A stretch of 64,000 nucleotides of DNA from Erysipelotrichales bacterium. Its GTDB lineage: Bacteria; Bacillota_I; Bacilli_A; Erysipelotrichales; Erysipelotrichaceae. Within the stretch, counting starts at the first letter, position 1. The number at the start of each line of letters is the position of its first letter. Positions 51,494 through 60,256 of the stretch are shown here, in pieces. A model generated the notes under the pieces. That model saw only the letters and a program-made list of their open reading frames with translations. It was not told the DNA's origin and did no database searches. Location of the stretch: positions 1 to 64,000 of the forward strand of contig CAJTJP010000011.1 in NCBI GenBank assembly GCA_910576855.1. Reading direction: 5' to 3'. Position numbers and translations under genes: made by a program.

Positions 51494-51721
51494 CATCAAT
51501 CCTGTCAACCACAATAATCCTGTCTACACAACCCTACTATTTATCCATTCTGTCAACTCAACTATGACATTTGATATGTTCCCAAGCCTTTGTTTTACGG
51601 CATTTGACAGGATTATTAACATTGAAAAACCGCCCTTAAAGCCCCACAAGTCCCTTGAAATCAGAGCCTTTCTACACACCTACTTTTCGACCCTTGACAT
51701 CAACACTACACACTCAACATG
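51494..51721 (-). repeat. Island right end plus methyltransferase-end copy (1)
   Basis: Bases 51494-51679 resemble 56652-56837 and 60028-60214 (shared CATCAATCCTGTCAAC, TCAACTCAACTAT, CACACCTACTTTT). Bases 51680-51721 on the minus strand read HVECVVLMSRVEK and TAG, the end of the rumA-type gene. This marks the junction between the HAD-PRT/PfkB-SIS unit and island A. Confidence 0.8.
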
Positions 51722-51833
51722 TGATACTTAGGCTTTTTAGTAAACATATCTACGGGTGCTAAAATGCCTTATTTCGTGGTATTTCGACAGTTTTTTCATC
51801 TTATCAATCTTGCATTTTTGATTAGGCTATTTT
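51722..51833 (+). repeat. Left end of island A
   Basis: Resembles 56880-56988, the left end of island B: shared TTAGGCT, GCCTTATTTCGTGG, ATCTTATCAAT and TTTTGATTAGGCTATT. The rest of the region up to 52059 holds no gene I can support. Confidence 0.7.
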
Positions 51834-52059
51834 CAGTTTGATGGAGATATACTATCCTTCTATACACTTTAAGTTTCCCTTTATCTAACTGGATTAGGGA
51901 TTATTCCGTAGCTCTTTGAGCCATCTATCTGAACTTTGAGAACCACAATTCTAAAGAATGGAAGTCATAGATTTCGATACTTCAGAGCCACATTATTCCA
52001 ATCCACTTCTATTTCTAGGATAGTATATACTTTTCTACCAAAGCATTTCTCCATCTTTT

Positions 52060-52898
52060 TTATTTAATAAAGTTTTCAAGCTGTTGCAATAACATACTCC
52101 AATCCGTTCCAGTAACAGCTCCGGCTGCAAGCGTTACTGCAAGCCTCATAGAAAAATCTCCTGCAAACTTTTTAATACCTGCAATAGCTTTTCCTATACG
52201 GTTCTTTTTCGGGCATCGCTTTTTAACTGTTCCTGAACCATTTCCAAATCGGCTCTCACATTCTCAATTTCTTCTGGATCAACCCCTTGTATCTCAGGCA
52301 ATGAAGCCAGCAATTTATCAATCAGGGTAAGCATAGAACTTGTATCATTTGTGGTATTATAAGTATTTATCACACCACTATTCTGCTGACTTGCAGAGCC
52401 ATTAACAGTTTCAATATTTTGAATATATGTATTTCCGTTCATAGTCTTTTCCTCCTCGTCATAAACAATCATTTCCATTGAAAGCTGGTCATTTATAAAA
52501 TCTATAAGAGGCTTAAACGCCATATCAAGGAAACTTCTAATATTATCATTCATTTTTCTACTTGACCAACAGTACCGCATTGCTTGTCCACGGACACTTA
52601 CCTTATCCTCATTATTGATGAACAAAAGATAATCATATTGTGCCTTAATATGACACCTTTTATCTTCGGATGGATTAAAATGCGCCCAACCTGAACAAAC
52701 TATATCAAAACACTTCTTAAAATCATAATCAATTCCTAATATTGTATCTTTTATAAACCTTGATATTAACTCATTTCCATTAATAAATTTCAAAAAACGT
52801 GAAAGGTTTATATCTGCTGTGTCATAAGTGCTATTAAGAAGATTACTTGATAATCTGCGAAATTCTAAACTCAGTTTCCTCTATTCTAATTTATTCAT
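52060..52898 (-). pseudogene. Decayed AbiTii-like effector gene
   Basis: ATG 52898 overlaps the zinc-ribbon stop (ATGA). The frame reads MNKLE, then TAG, then RKLSLEFRRLSSNLLNSTYD onward for about 230 residues. Near 52212 one base is missing. Shifting the frame after KSDA gives PKKNRIGKAIAGIKKFAGDF and a hydrophobic end MRLAVTLAAGAVTG... to TAA 52060. The N/Q/S-rich NGSASQQNSGVINTYN and the C-terminal helix resemble AbiTii-type or other abortive effectors. The longest open part (199 codons, TTG 52793) is probably not functional alone. Confidence 0.6.
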
Positions 52899-53063
52899 AT
52901 ATCCACCCCACAATACGGACAAAATACCTTTGCAGCTCCGGCACAATAAAGCACCTTCACTTTGTGTCCACAACAAGAACAAGTAAACTCTGTTTCTGTG
53001 GTATCTTTATCTTTCAATTCTTTTGTCGCTATCTTTTTCAATGGTTTGAAATCCATTTTTATC
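52895..53063 (-). pseudogene. 3' part of a zinc-ribbon gene split by an insertion sequence
   Basis: It reads MDFKPLKKIATKELKDKD and ends with CSCCGHKVKVLYC...VFCPYCGVDI, a zinc ribbon, stopping at TGA 52895. Removing the insertion sequence and one copy of its target duplication joins it in frame to the 5' part at 54746-55038. ATG 53056 may allow expression of the fragment, but no ribosome binding site is seen. Confidence 0.75.
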
Positions 53064-54737
53064 GGGGCTCTAAATTATCGTAGGGTTTTGTAAAAAAACG
53101 CTCTAAATTAATGTAGGGTTATGAGAAGATCAAAGTGAGCTCTAAATTATCATAGGGTTTCAAAAAGGTAGAGGATAAGTCAAAAAATGAACATCCACTA
53201 CCTTTTTCATATGCCAAACAACACAAAGCAAAGTAATTATATTTACTGCTTTTTATAAGGACCTCTTTTATGACCTTTCATCTTAATGGGAATCGCATTA
53301 CCGGAAAGATCGGGATTAGAATCCTTATTCATACAATACATACAACGGTTACGGAAACGGGCGAAATTGACATAGCCATTACCTGTTTTCTTAATTAATT
53401 TCACAATGGAATTACGAGATTCCATGATGCCGTTAGATAATCTTCTACCATTTATAACAATAAAAGAGTTAAGAATTTCTTCCGTCCAATTGTTAAGCAT
53501 TTTATAAATAGCGATCATTTCCGGAATCTTAGATTTACTAATAAAATAGAGGATATCATTAAAATCCTTTTCAGCGTTATGAAAATCACAGCAGGAGTTG
53601 AAAAGAAGATAACGGTCTTTAATGAGATAGGCTTCATTCAGTTCCGGAGAAATCTTTAAAATAAGATCTAGCAATTGAGGATAGTTTACATAACGATTTA
53701 AACGCCTGTTAAACTTCCGCTTATTTTCTCTTACCTCTTTTTCCAGTAACAACCATTTAAAGTTTTTAAGTAGGTAATATTCAACACTATCTTTTTTAAA
53801 GCCCTTCATAATGCGTATTCTCACGTTATCTAAAGCCTTATTAATGTTCATGACAACATGAAAAGAATCCACAGCAATACGAGCATTAGAAAAGCGAGAA
53901 TGAATAACATCACGATAAACGTAATACATATCCATGACAAAGAAGCGAACATGAGAGCGTTCTTCAATACTGATCTTATCGAAATATTTAAAAAGAGAAA
54001 ATTTTTTTTCTTTCCGGTAGCATATCAATAAGTTCATGAGAATTAAAATCAAGGAGTAAACAAACATATTTACTATGATTATCTTTCAAAGCATATACTT
54101 CATCAATACAAACGACATCAGGTAAAGATTTTCTGGGGATATGAACATAGAGATCAAATATTTCTTGAACTTTGGTAGAAGAGATAAAGTTATGTCTGGC
54201 AACACCGGCGAAAGTAGCGTTAGATTCTTTCAATTCGTTTAAGACATTGAGAATAGTGAGATTACTAATAGAGCGACCACTTGAAGAAAAAGGATTGTTT
54301 TCAAAAAAAGATCTGCCACAAAAATCACAAACAAATCTTCTTGCCTTATAATGAATCAAACACTGTTGTCTATTAAGTAAAGAATGTTTAATGTGTTTGA
54401 TTTTATACTCTTTAATGTGAGAAGTAAAATGACCACAAGAAGGGCAAGCATGAGGTTTCACCTTTAAGGAAAGATGAATCATAAAAATACCGTTTTGGTT
54501 AGAAAAAGAGATATCAGAAACAATGTCTTGAGGAATCCCCAGCATATCTGATAAAATAAACATGGTTAAAACCACTCCTTTCATAGAAATGTTGTTTGGC
54601 AATTACATTCTACTATGAAAGGATTTTTTATGAAAATGAACAAAAAGGATCACCCTACAATAATTTAGAGCTCACCTTCATCTTGACCCTATGATAATTT
54701 ATAGCCTACTTTTATCCCTACAATAATTTAGATATCC
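53064..54737 (-). mobile_element. ISL3-like insertion sequence, 1674 bp, with 8-bp target duplication
   Basis: Flanked by TTTTTATC at 53056-53063 and 54738-54745. The terminal inverted repeats are GGGGCTCTAAATTATCGTAG on the left and GGATATCTAAATTATTGTAG on the right, read inwards. Related 22-bp copies are iterated three times at each end (53066, 53099, 53137; 54650, 54684, 54714). It carries one transposase gene in two frames. The 8-bp duplication fits the ISL3 family. Confidence 0.85.
53243..54563 (-). CDS. ISL3-family transposase, split in two frames at an A8 run
   Basis: ATG 54563 follows AAAGGAGTGG. The N-terminal part has zinc-finger cysteines (CPSCGHF and CDFCGRSFF) and DVVCIDEVYALKDNHSKY, with the first catalytic Asp. 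At eight A (plus-strand T8 54002-54009) the frame ends soon after LPERKK. The other frame continues KFSLFKYFDKI, then FFVMDMYYVYRDVI, AVDSFHVVMNI and WTEEILNSFIVINGRRLSNG up to 53243. A one-base slip would restore one transposase of about 440 residues. It may be inactivated or use slippage. Confidence 0.75.
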
Positions 54738-54745
54738 TTTTTATC

Positions 54746-55038
54746 AATCCTTTAGAGTGATTAACAGACCTCTGCATTTTATTAAAAGTCTTATTTAATT
54801 CCTCCACCATATGATTGTAATCTATTGCTTGTGCCTGCTCGATTATATCTGATGATAGAAATGCATTTTTTTCTTTTGCAAGACCGCAATATGGGCAAAA
54901 TAATTCTTCAAAGGGTTCATCATCATTCTGATATTCGCCGGCTTGTAACTTAAATTACGAGTCACAATAAGGACATTCAAAGGTAACATATCCTTCGCTG
55001 CCACCCTGAATTGTTATTGTAAAATTTTCTGTTGACAA
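54746..55038 (-). pseudogene. 5' part of the zinc-ribbon gene, with an internal stop
   Basis: TTG 55038 after GGAGGTGTATGAC reads MSTENFTITIQGGSEGYVTF, then ECPYCDS, TAA (54955-54957), then FKLQAGEYQNDDEPFEELF and CPYCGLAKEKNAFLSSD. Two CxxC pairs make a zinc ribbon. The rest is helical until the insertion-sequence junction. It forms one gene with 52895-53063 and was probably the first gene of a two-gene cassette with the effector. Confidence 0.7.
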
Positions 55039-55655
55039 GTCATACACCTCCGTTATAAAGTAACTTTTGTCAATAGGCAAATTAAAAAAGAAACTTTTTT
55101 CTACGGCAAAACCCACATTTGTATTCTGGAGATATCCATAAAAAGTCTCTGATCTAACAGTTCTAAATATTTAGTTACTGTGTTGTTCATGGATTCTTAC
55201 CTACAGGTCAATAGTCCATTGTAAGCCCTGTTATCCTAGATCAAGGCATTCATTCCTACACTACCAACAAGGAGGTGTCACAAATGACTTGAATCTTGAA
55301 TCAGCCAAAGGCTCCTTACGAATATCTTAAGTTTGTTTACAGTTGCTACTGATTACTTAGCTACGCATGCTTAGTCAGCTTATTTATTAGTCATCAAAAT
55401 AATAGCTGACTGTGTAAGGGGCTGTGCAGCAGTTTATTTACCCTTGACGGTCAGATGACAGCCTGATATCACACTATGCTGCTGTTGTCTGTCGTCATGC
55501 ATATATAATAGGCAAATTTATACGTGTATTTTATGATTATCTTATCTCTTCTTCGTTCGAAAGAAACGAATAAGGATGGGGGATATGATACGTTTTTCGA
55601 TTGACAGGCAAGACGATAGCAATGTAACACTGACAGCCTATTACCCTTATATAAA
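55039..55655. other. Gene-poor region of island A with several hairpins
   Basis: Nothing recognisable as a gene. AGTCAGCT / AGCTGACT form a perfect 8-bp stem near 55370-55400, and CAGCAG / CTGCTG flank a second possible stem-loop further right. ACAAGGAGGTGTCACAA before an ATG at about 55284 opens a frame that stops after two codons, a likely relic. A TTCGTT/AACGAA hairpin lies near 55550. Confidence 0.5.
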
Positions 55656-56582
55656 TCACTTTTTGGAACTATATTTAGAGGCTTTCCTCTTTACAGTTCC
55701 ATTTTTATCTCTCACCACATTACTCCTCCGTCCTTTCTCCATTTGCACCGTCTCAAAAACTTCTTTCGATATTATAGCAGGACGGCTTCCCGATGCCAGA
55801 TAATGAACCTCACTTTTACTCGATTTCAAAAGTTCGACATTACCAGTATATTTTTCATTGCTTAATATCCATTCTATAGACCTTTTATTCCAATTCTCTT
55901 TTCCTTTTGGAGAGAAGATTTTACGCTTTGCAAGTTCTTTGATAATGCCAACAACACTTTGACCACTGAGATATAAGTCATATATAAATTTAACATTTTT
56001 AGCTGTTTCTTCATCAATTACTAAATGACCACTCTCATCAAGTTTATAGCCATAACACTTTCTATCATAAAGTTTTGAAGTCCCAGCTTCTGCACGTTGC
56101 TTAATGCCCCATTTAATATTTTCGCTTCTGGACTCATTTTCAGCTTGTGCAATGGACTCAATTACAACCACCATCAAATCGCTGCTTGTATTTGCAGTAT
56201 CTAAGCTATTTCCTTCAAATATCACACGAACGCCTAACGTTTTTAATTGATTAAAGGCATCTAAGACTTCGACGGTATCTCTTCTGAATCTGCAGACATC
56301 TTTCGTTATGACTATCTCCAGCTTATGCGATTTGCAATCCTCAAGCATTCGATTGAACTCTTTTCGTGATGAGCCAGTCTTACTTGTCGCAACATCTATA
56401 TAAACATCTGACAGAAGCCATTGTGGTACAGTAGCTGTTAACCTTGTCAAATGAGATACTTGAGCAATCAGACTTTGGAGCTGCTCTGTACTGTTTGTAC
56501 TTACACGGCAATAAATTCCGACCCGCTTTTCTCTCTACGGAGGGTTTGCAGGAATGTAATGAATCTTTGGATTATTGGGCAT
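55656..56582 (-). pseudogene. Serine recombinase of island A, inactivated
   Basis: ATG 56582 reads MPNNPKIHYIPANPP, then TAG at 56535-56537, then REKRVGIYCRVSTN with the catalytic serine. The reading frame open after this stop can only start beyond that serine. In addition the conserved SRFGRD of the intact recombinase in island B reads CRFRRD here. The remaining recombinase domain and C-terminal part (VQMEKGRRSN) parallel island B closely. Confidence 0.8.
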
Positions 56583-56651
56583 ATTTTCTCACCTATCCAT
56601 TCTCGACTAATTATCATTAATTAGTTTTTCCCTGATGGTGATTCGTCTATA

Positions 56652-56879
56652 CATCAATCCTGTCAACCACAATAATCCTGTCTACACAACCCTACTATTT
56701 ATCCATTCTGTCAACTCAACTATGCCATTCGATATGTTCCCTAAGCCTTAATTTCAAGGGATTTGACGGGTTTGAAAACGCCGTAAAATCGCACTTAAAT
56801 GCCACAAATCCCTTGAAACCAAAGCCTTTTCACACACCTACTTTTCAACCCGTGACATCAACACGACACACTCAACATG
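56652..56879 (-). repeat. Island right end plus methyltransferase-end copy (2)
   Basis: Same structure as at 51494-51721. Bases 56838-56879 on the minus strand read HVECVVLMSRVEK and TAG. It marks the A/B junction. Confidence 0.82.
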
Positions 56880-56993
56880 TAATAGTTAGGCTATTGGCAA
56901 ATATATCAATAAGTTCTGAAAAGCCTTATTTCGTGGGATTTCGGCATCTTTTTTATCTTATCAATTTTCAACTTTTGATTAGGCTATTCTTTA

Positions 56994-59000
56994 TCATATC
57001 ACTAATTCTTCTGCTGCCCTTGCTGAATTATTCTCTTGTGCTGCAATTATTTCTTCTTTTGTTTTCCCTCTACTATCAATTATCTTCTTTTGCTCAATCT
57101 GTAGTTTATCTAATAAGAAATCATGATTAAGTTCAAACTCCGTAAATATTTCGCTCCATGTCTTTACATAGATTTTAAAATTGTCTACAGAATACACTAG
57201 AGATTTTTCACCATGATACTTAAGATTTTTTATTTCATTTTCTATCTGATTATTATATCTATTTCCGACTAAATAAAATTTCCATTCTATATTAGGTGCA
57301 TTAAAACGGTCTTCTTTAAGTATAACATCTTTATATCTTTTAACCTGTTCTAATTCTTTGTAGCCTAATACTATCTTAGGATGTTTTAATTCTACAATAA
57401 TGCTGCTTTTAATATCCCCATTTTTCATTTGACGCACAGCAAAAATATCCATTTGTCTGCGCCGGTCTGGATCATCAATATTTATTTCTTCTTTTGCAGG
57501 TGTATCCCCTTCAAGTATATAAATATATCTTCTTAAAGCCTCTTCAAAATCCGGTTCCTCAGCTGTTACTAAATGATATTGTTCTCCAAATAACCAATAG
57601 TGTTTCTCTATAAACGGCTGTATCGCATTAATTTCACCCGCCCCAAGCTCCTTATTAAAAACTAATTCCTTTAAATCAGCAACAGCTTTAGCCCTATCTT
57701 TTAACATTATAATCGTTCTAGAAATATTTGACATTGTTGTATATTCTAATGCTTCTGCCAATTCTGTTCTTTCATCCTGTGACATGTTTACAACGCTATC
57801 GATTATCTTAATAAAGCTGTCCCTTTCTCCCGATTCCATAATTAATGCAAACATCCTTATTAAAGTTTTTAATTGTGGCTTATTCAATCCTGACAATATT
57901 TTGGGTTCTACGTAATATACCGTTGAAATCAATTCATCTAAGCATTCTTTTTTAAATTTATCTACAGGATTGCATTCATCAAAATCCGGATATGCTTCCT
58001 TCTCTTCTACCGTCTTTAAGAATCTTTTTGCATACTTTTTGATAAACGGAATCCTTTTTTCTCTGATTAAATTATCTATTTCTCTCTTGATATATTTAAA
58101 AATTTCATCTTCTCTACTGCTGCCTGCAATCTTCAATCGCATCTGTCCCGTCACAACTGCAAAATCAAAATCATCAAACAAGGCACTTGTTATATATACA
58201 CTATGATAAAAATTATCACCTTTATTGTTTAAAGTTGTATTTTCTTTAAACTTCTCTCTGTTACTTTCATCCAAATAATAATACTTAGAATATTCACCAT
58301 TTAATTTTTGTGCCCAACGGCAAAAGACAACATCAAATTCTACATCATTATACTTATACTTTCGTACATCGCGATCCTCAAGAATTTCAGAATAATCGAT
58401 CGGATCATTATTTATCAACAACTGAAATTCATTATTCTTCATCAGTTCTAAAAACCAACAGAACTCAATTTTTAAAAAATGTTTCATGGAATCAACTTGG
58501 AAATCTTCATTAATTCTAAAAAATCGCACTGTGGTTCCCAATTCAGTTTTTTGATCTACTTCTTCAGGTTCCGTTGCAGTATAATCATTTAACCCATCTC
58601 CGTCAATATCAATCGTATATTTATACTTTTTATCCTCTTTCTCATAAATAGTTTCCCATTCCGCTTGTCCTGCAAAAGTAAAAAATGTCAATCGTCCGAC
58701 ACCATTTTTTCCATGATAACTAGAACTATTCGATTCACTATTACGAACAATAATTTTATTTGACTCAAAGAAAGGTTTGAATTTTGTATTCAACTGACTA
58801 AAAGGAATACCATAGCCATTATCTGATATACTTATTTCCTCTATACCTCCAATACTATTCTGTAAAATATTTATATTAACGTAAGTAGCCGTTGCATCAT
58901 ATCCATTCCACACGTATTCCGCTATGGCTTCCTCTGGCTTATATTTACGCAATACACGTCTTATTCCCTTTGAACCAAGTTCGATTTTCTGAACAGCCAT
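56994..59000 (-). CDS. GHKL ATPase with C-terminal PD-(D/E)XK nuclease-like domain
   Basis: 668 residues. The N-terminal Hsp90/MutL-type ATPase has N-box AEYVWNGYDAT (Glu28, Asn32, Asp35), G1 ISDNGYGI (Asp60) and G2 HGKNGVGRLTFFTFA. A long middle part is unassigned. The C-terminal domain has EKHYWLFGEQYHL, QMDIF (Asp518), VELKHP (Glu537, Lys539) and QVKRY (Gln552, Tyr556). This is a restriction-type nuclease pattern similar to Shedu/DUF4263 proteins. The combination suggests a single-gene anti-phage or anti-plasmid system. It is the only cargo of island B. Confidence 0.78.
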   Translation of the reverse strand: MAVQKIELGSKGIRRVLRKYKPEEAIAEYVWNGYDATATYVNINILQNSIGGIEEISISDNGYGIPFSQLNTKFKPFFESNKIIVRNSESNSSSYHGKNGVGRLTFFTFAGQAEWETIYEKEDKKYKYTIDIDGDGLNDYTATEPEEVDQKTELGTTVRFFRINEDFQVDSMKHFLKIEFCWFLELMKNNEFQLLINNDPIDYSEILEDRDVRKYKYNDVEFDVVFCRWAQKLNGEYSKYYYLDESNREKFKENTTLNNKGDNFYHSVYITSALFDDFDFAVVTGQMRLKIAGSSREDEIFKYIKREIDNLIREKRIPFIKKYAKRFLKTVEEKEAYPDFDECNPVDKFKKECLDELISTVYYVEPKILSGLNKPQLKTLIRMFALIMESGERDSFIKIIDSVVNMSQDERTELAEALEYTTMSNISRTIIMLKDRAKAVADLKELVFNKELGAGEINAIQPFIEKHYWLFGEQYHLVTAEEPDFEEALRRYIYILEGDTPAKEEINIDDPDRRRQMDIFAVRQMKNGDIKSSIIVELKHPKIVLGYKELEQVKRYKDVILKEDRFNAPNIEWKFYLVGNRYNNQIENEIKNLKYHGEKSLVYSVDNFKIYVKTWSEIFTEFELNHDFLLDKLQIEQKKIIDSRGKTKEEIIAAQENNSARAAEELVI

Positions 59001-59049
59001 TCTTTACCTCCCATTAAGTCTCACTACTTTATTTATATAATCTATGTAA

Positions 59050-59958
59050 CTATTTGTCTTTTGAACTGTATTTCTTGTTTTTACGGTTCTTACCATTCAC
59101 TCCTTTGACTACATTGCTGCGTTTTCCTTTCTCCATCTGCACAGCCTCGAAGACTTCTTTTGATATTATAGCAGGATTATTTCCCGATGCCAAATAATGA
59201 AGTTCATTCTTACTTGATTTCAAAAGTTCGACATCGCCAGTGTACTTCTCATTACTCAGCATAACATCAATAGTTCTCTTGCACCACTTCATCTTCCCTG
59301 TTGGAGAGAGAATTTTTCGCTTTTCAAGTTCTTTGATAATTCCTACAACACTTTGTCCACCAAGATACAAATCAAATATCAGCTTAACATTTTTAGCTTT
59401 CTCTCCATCAATCACTAAATGGCCATTCTCATCATGTTTATAGCCATAACATTTTCTATCATAAAGTTTTAAAGTTCCCTGTGATGCTCGTTGCTTAATT
59501 CCCCATCTAATATTTTCGCTTCTTGATTCATTTTCAGCTTGTGCAATGGACTCAATTACAGCCACCATCAAATCGCAGTTTGTATTTGCAGTATCTAAAT
59601 TATTTCCCTCAAATATCACACGAAAACCTAACGCCTTTAATAAAAGCATCAAAACTTCAACTGTATCTCTTCCGAACCTGCTGACATCTTTCGTTATGAC
59701 TATCTCCAACTTATGCGATTTGCAATCCTCCAGCATCCGATTAAACTCTTTTCGTGATGAGCCTGTCTTGCTTGTCGCAATATCCATATAAACATCTGAT
59801 AAAAGCCATTGTGGTACAGTAGCTGTTAACCGTGTCAGATGAGACACTTGAGCAATCAGGCTTTGGAGCTGCTCCATGCTGTTTGTACTTACACGGCAGT
59901 AAATCCCGACGCGCTTTTCTCTCTTCGGAGGGTTTGCAACCTTTGGATTGTTTGGCAT
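59050..59958 (-). CDS. Serine recombinase (resolvase/invertase family), island B
   Basis: 302 residues. The catalytic serine lies in VGIYCRVSTN (near residue 22). ITKDVSRFGRDTVEVL has the conserved Arg residues, and SIAQAENESRSENI is the E-helix start. A recombinase domain (KLYDRKCYGYKHDENGHLVI ... LSNEKYTGD) and a short basic end follow. It lacks the long coiled-coil/zinc parts of phage integrases but appears intact. GGTGAGAAAAT precedes the ATG. It probably drives insertion at the methyltransferase gene end. Confidence 0.9.
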   Translation of the reverse strand: MPNNPKVANPPKREKRVGIYCRVSTNSMEQLQSLIAQVSHLTRLTATVPQWLLSDVYMDIATSKTGSSRKEFNRMLEDCKSHKLEIVITKDVSRFGRDTVEVLMLLLKALGFRVIFEGNNLDTANTNCDLMVAVIESIAQAENESRSENIRWGIKQRASQGTLKLYDRKCYGYKHDENGHLVIDGEKAKNVKLIFDLYLGGQSVVGIIKELEKRKILSPTGKMKWCKRTIDVMLSNEKYTGDVELLKSSKNELHYLASGNNPAIISKEVFEAVQMEKGKRSNVVKGVNGKNRKNKKYSSKDK

Positions 59959-60027
59959 ATTTTCTCACCTATCCGTTCTTGACTAATTATCATTCATTAG
60001 TTTTTCCCAGATGGTGATTAGTCTATG

Positions 60028-60256
60028 CATCAATCCTGTCAACTACAATACTCCTGTCTACACAACCTACCTCTAAAGTCATTCTATCAACTCAACTATC
60101 CATTTCGATATGTTCCCAAAGCCTTGATTTTGCGGCATTTGACAGTATTATTAACATTGAAAAACCGCCCCGCAAATCCCACAAATCTCTTGAAATCAAA
60201 GCCTTTTCACACACCTACTTTTCCACCCTTGACATCAACACGACACTTTCAACATG
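60028..60256 (-). repeat. Island right end plus genuine methyltransferase gene end (3)
   Basis: 60028-60214 corresponds to the right ends of islands A and the unit left of it; 60215-60256 is the actual end of the methyltransferase gene (HVESVVLMSRVEK, TAG). Confidence 0.82.

Larger units (their letters stand above)
51722..56879. mobile_element. Island A: serine-recombinase element with decayed zinc-ribbon/effector cargo
   Basis: Bounded by methyltransferase-end repeats at 51680-51721 and 56838-56879 (the exact crossover is within the repeat). It shares both ends with island B. Contents from the right: a defective serine recombinase, 600 bases of gene-poor DNA, a zinc-ribbon gene split by an insertion sequence, and a decayed effector-like gene. 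It can probably no longer excise by itself. Confidence 0.7.
56880..60256. mobile_element. Island B: minimal serine-recombinase element with a GHKL-nuclease gene
   Basis: Bounded by the methyltransferase-end repeats at 56838-56879 and 60215-60256, the latter being the real gene end. It has only two genes, both on the minus strand: an intact serine recombinase next to the right end and a 668-residue ATPase/nuclease. Insertion leaves the methyltransferase with a full C-terminus, since the element supplies the sequence after the stop. Confidence 0.75.

Noticed and set aside
55576-55803. 75-codon plus-strand frame at the left edge of the recombinase A gene
   Set aside because: Its second half is antisense to recombinase codons; the first half has no recognisable product.
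35521-60256. A single large prophage or conjugative element
   Set aside because: No capsid, terminase, relaxase, coupling protein or type IV secretion genes; only an LPD28-like protein hints at conjugative origin.
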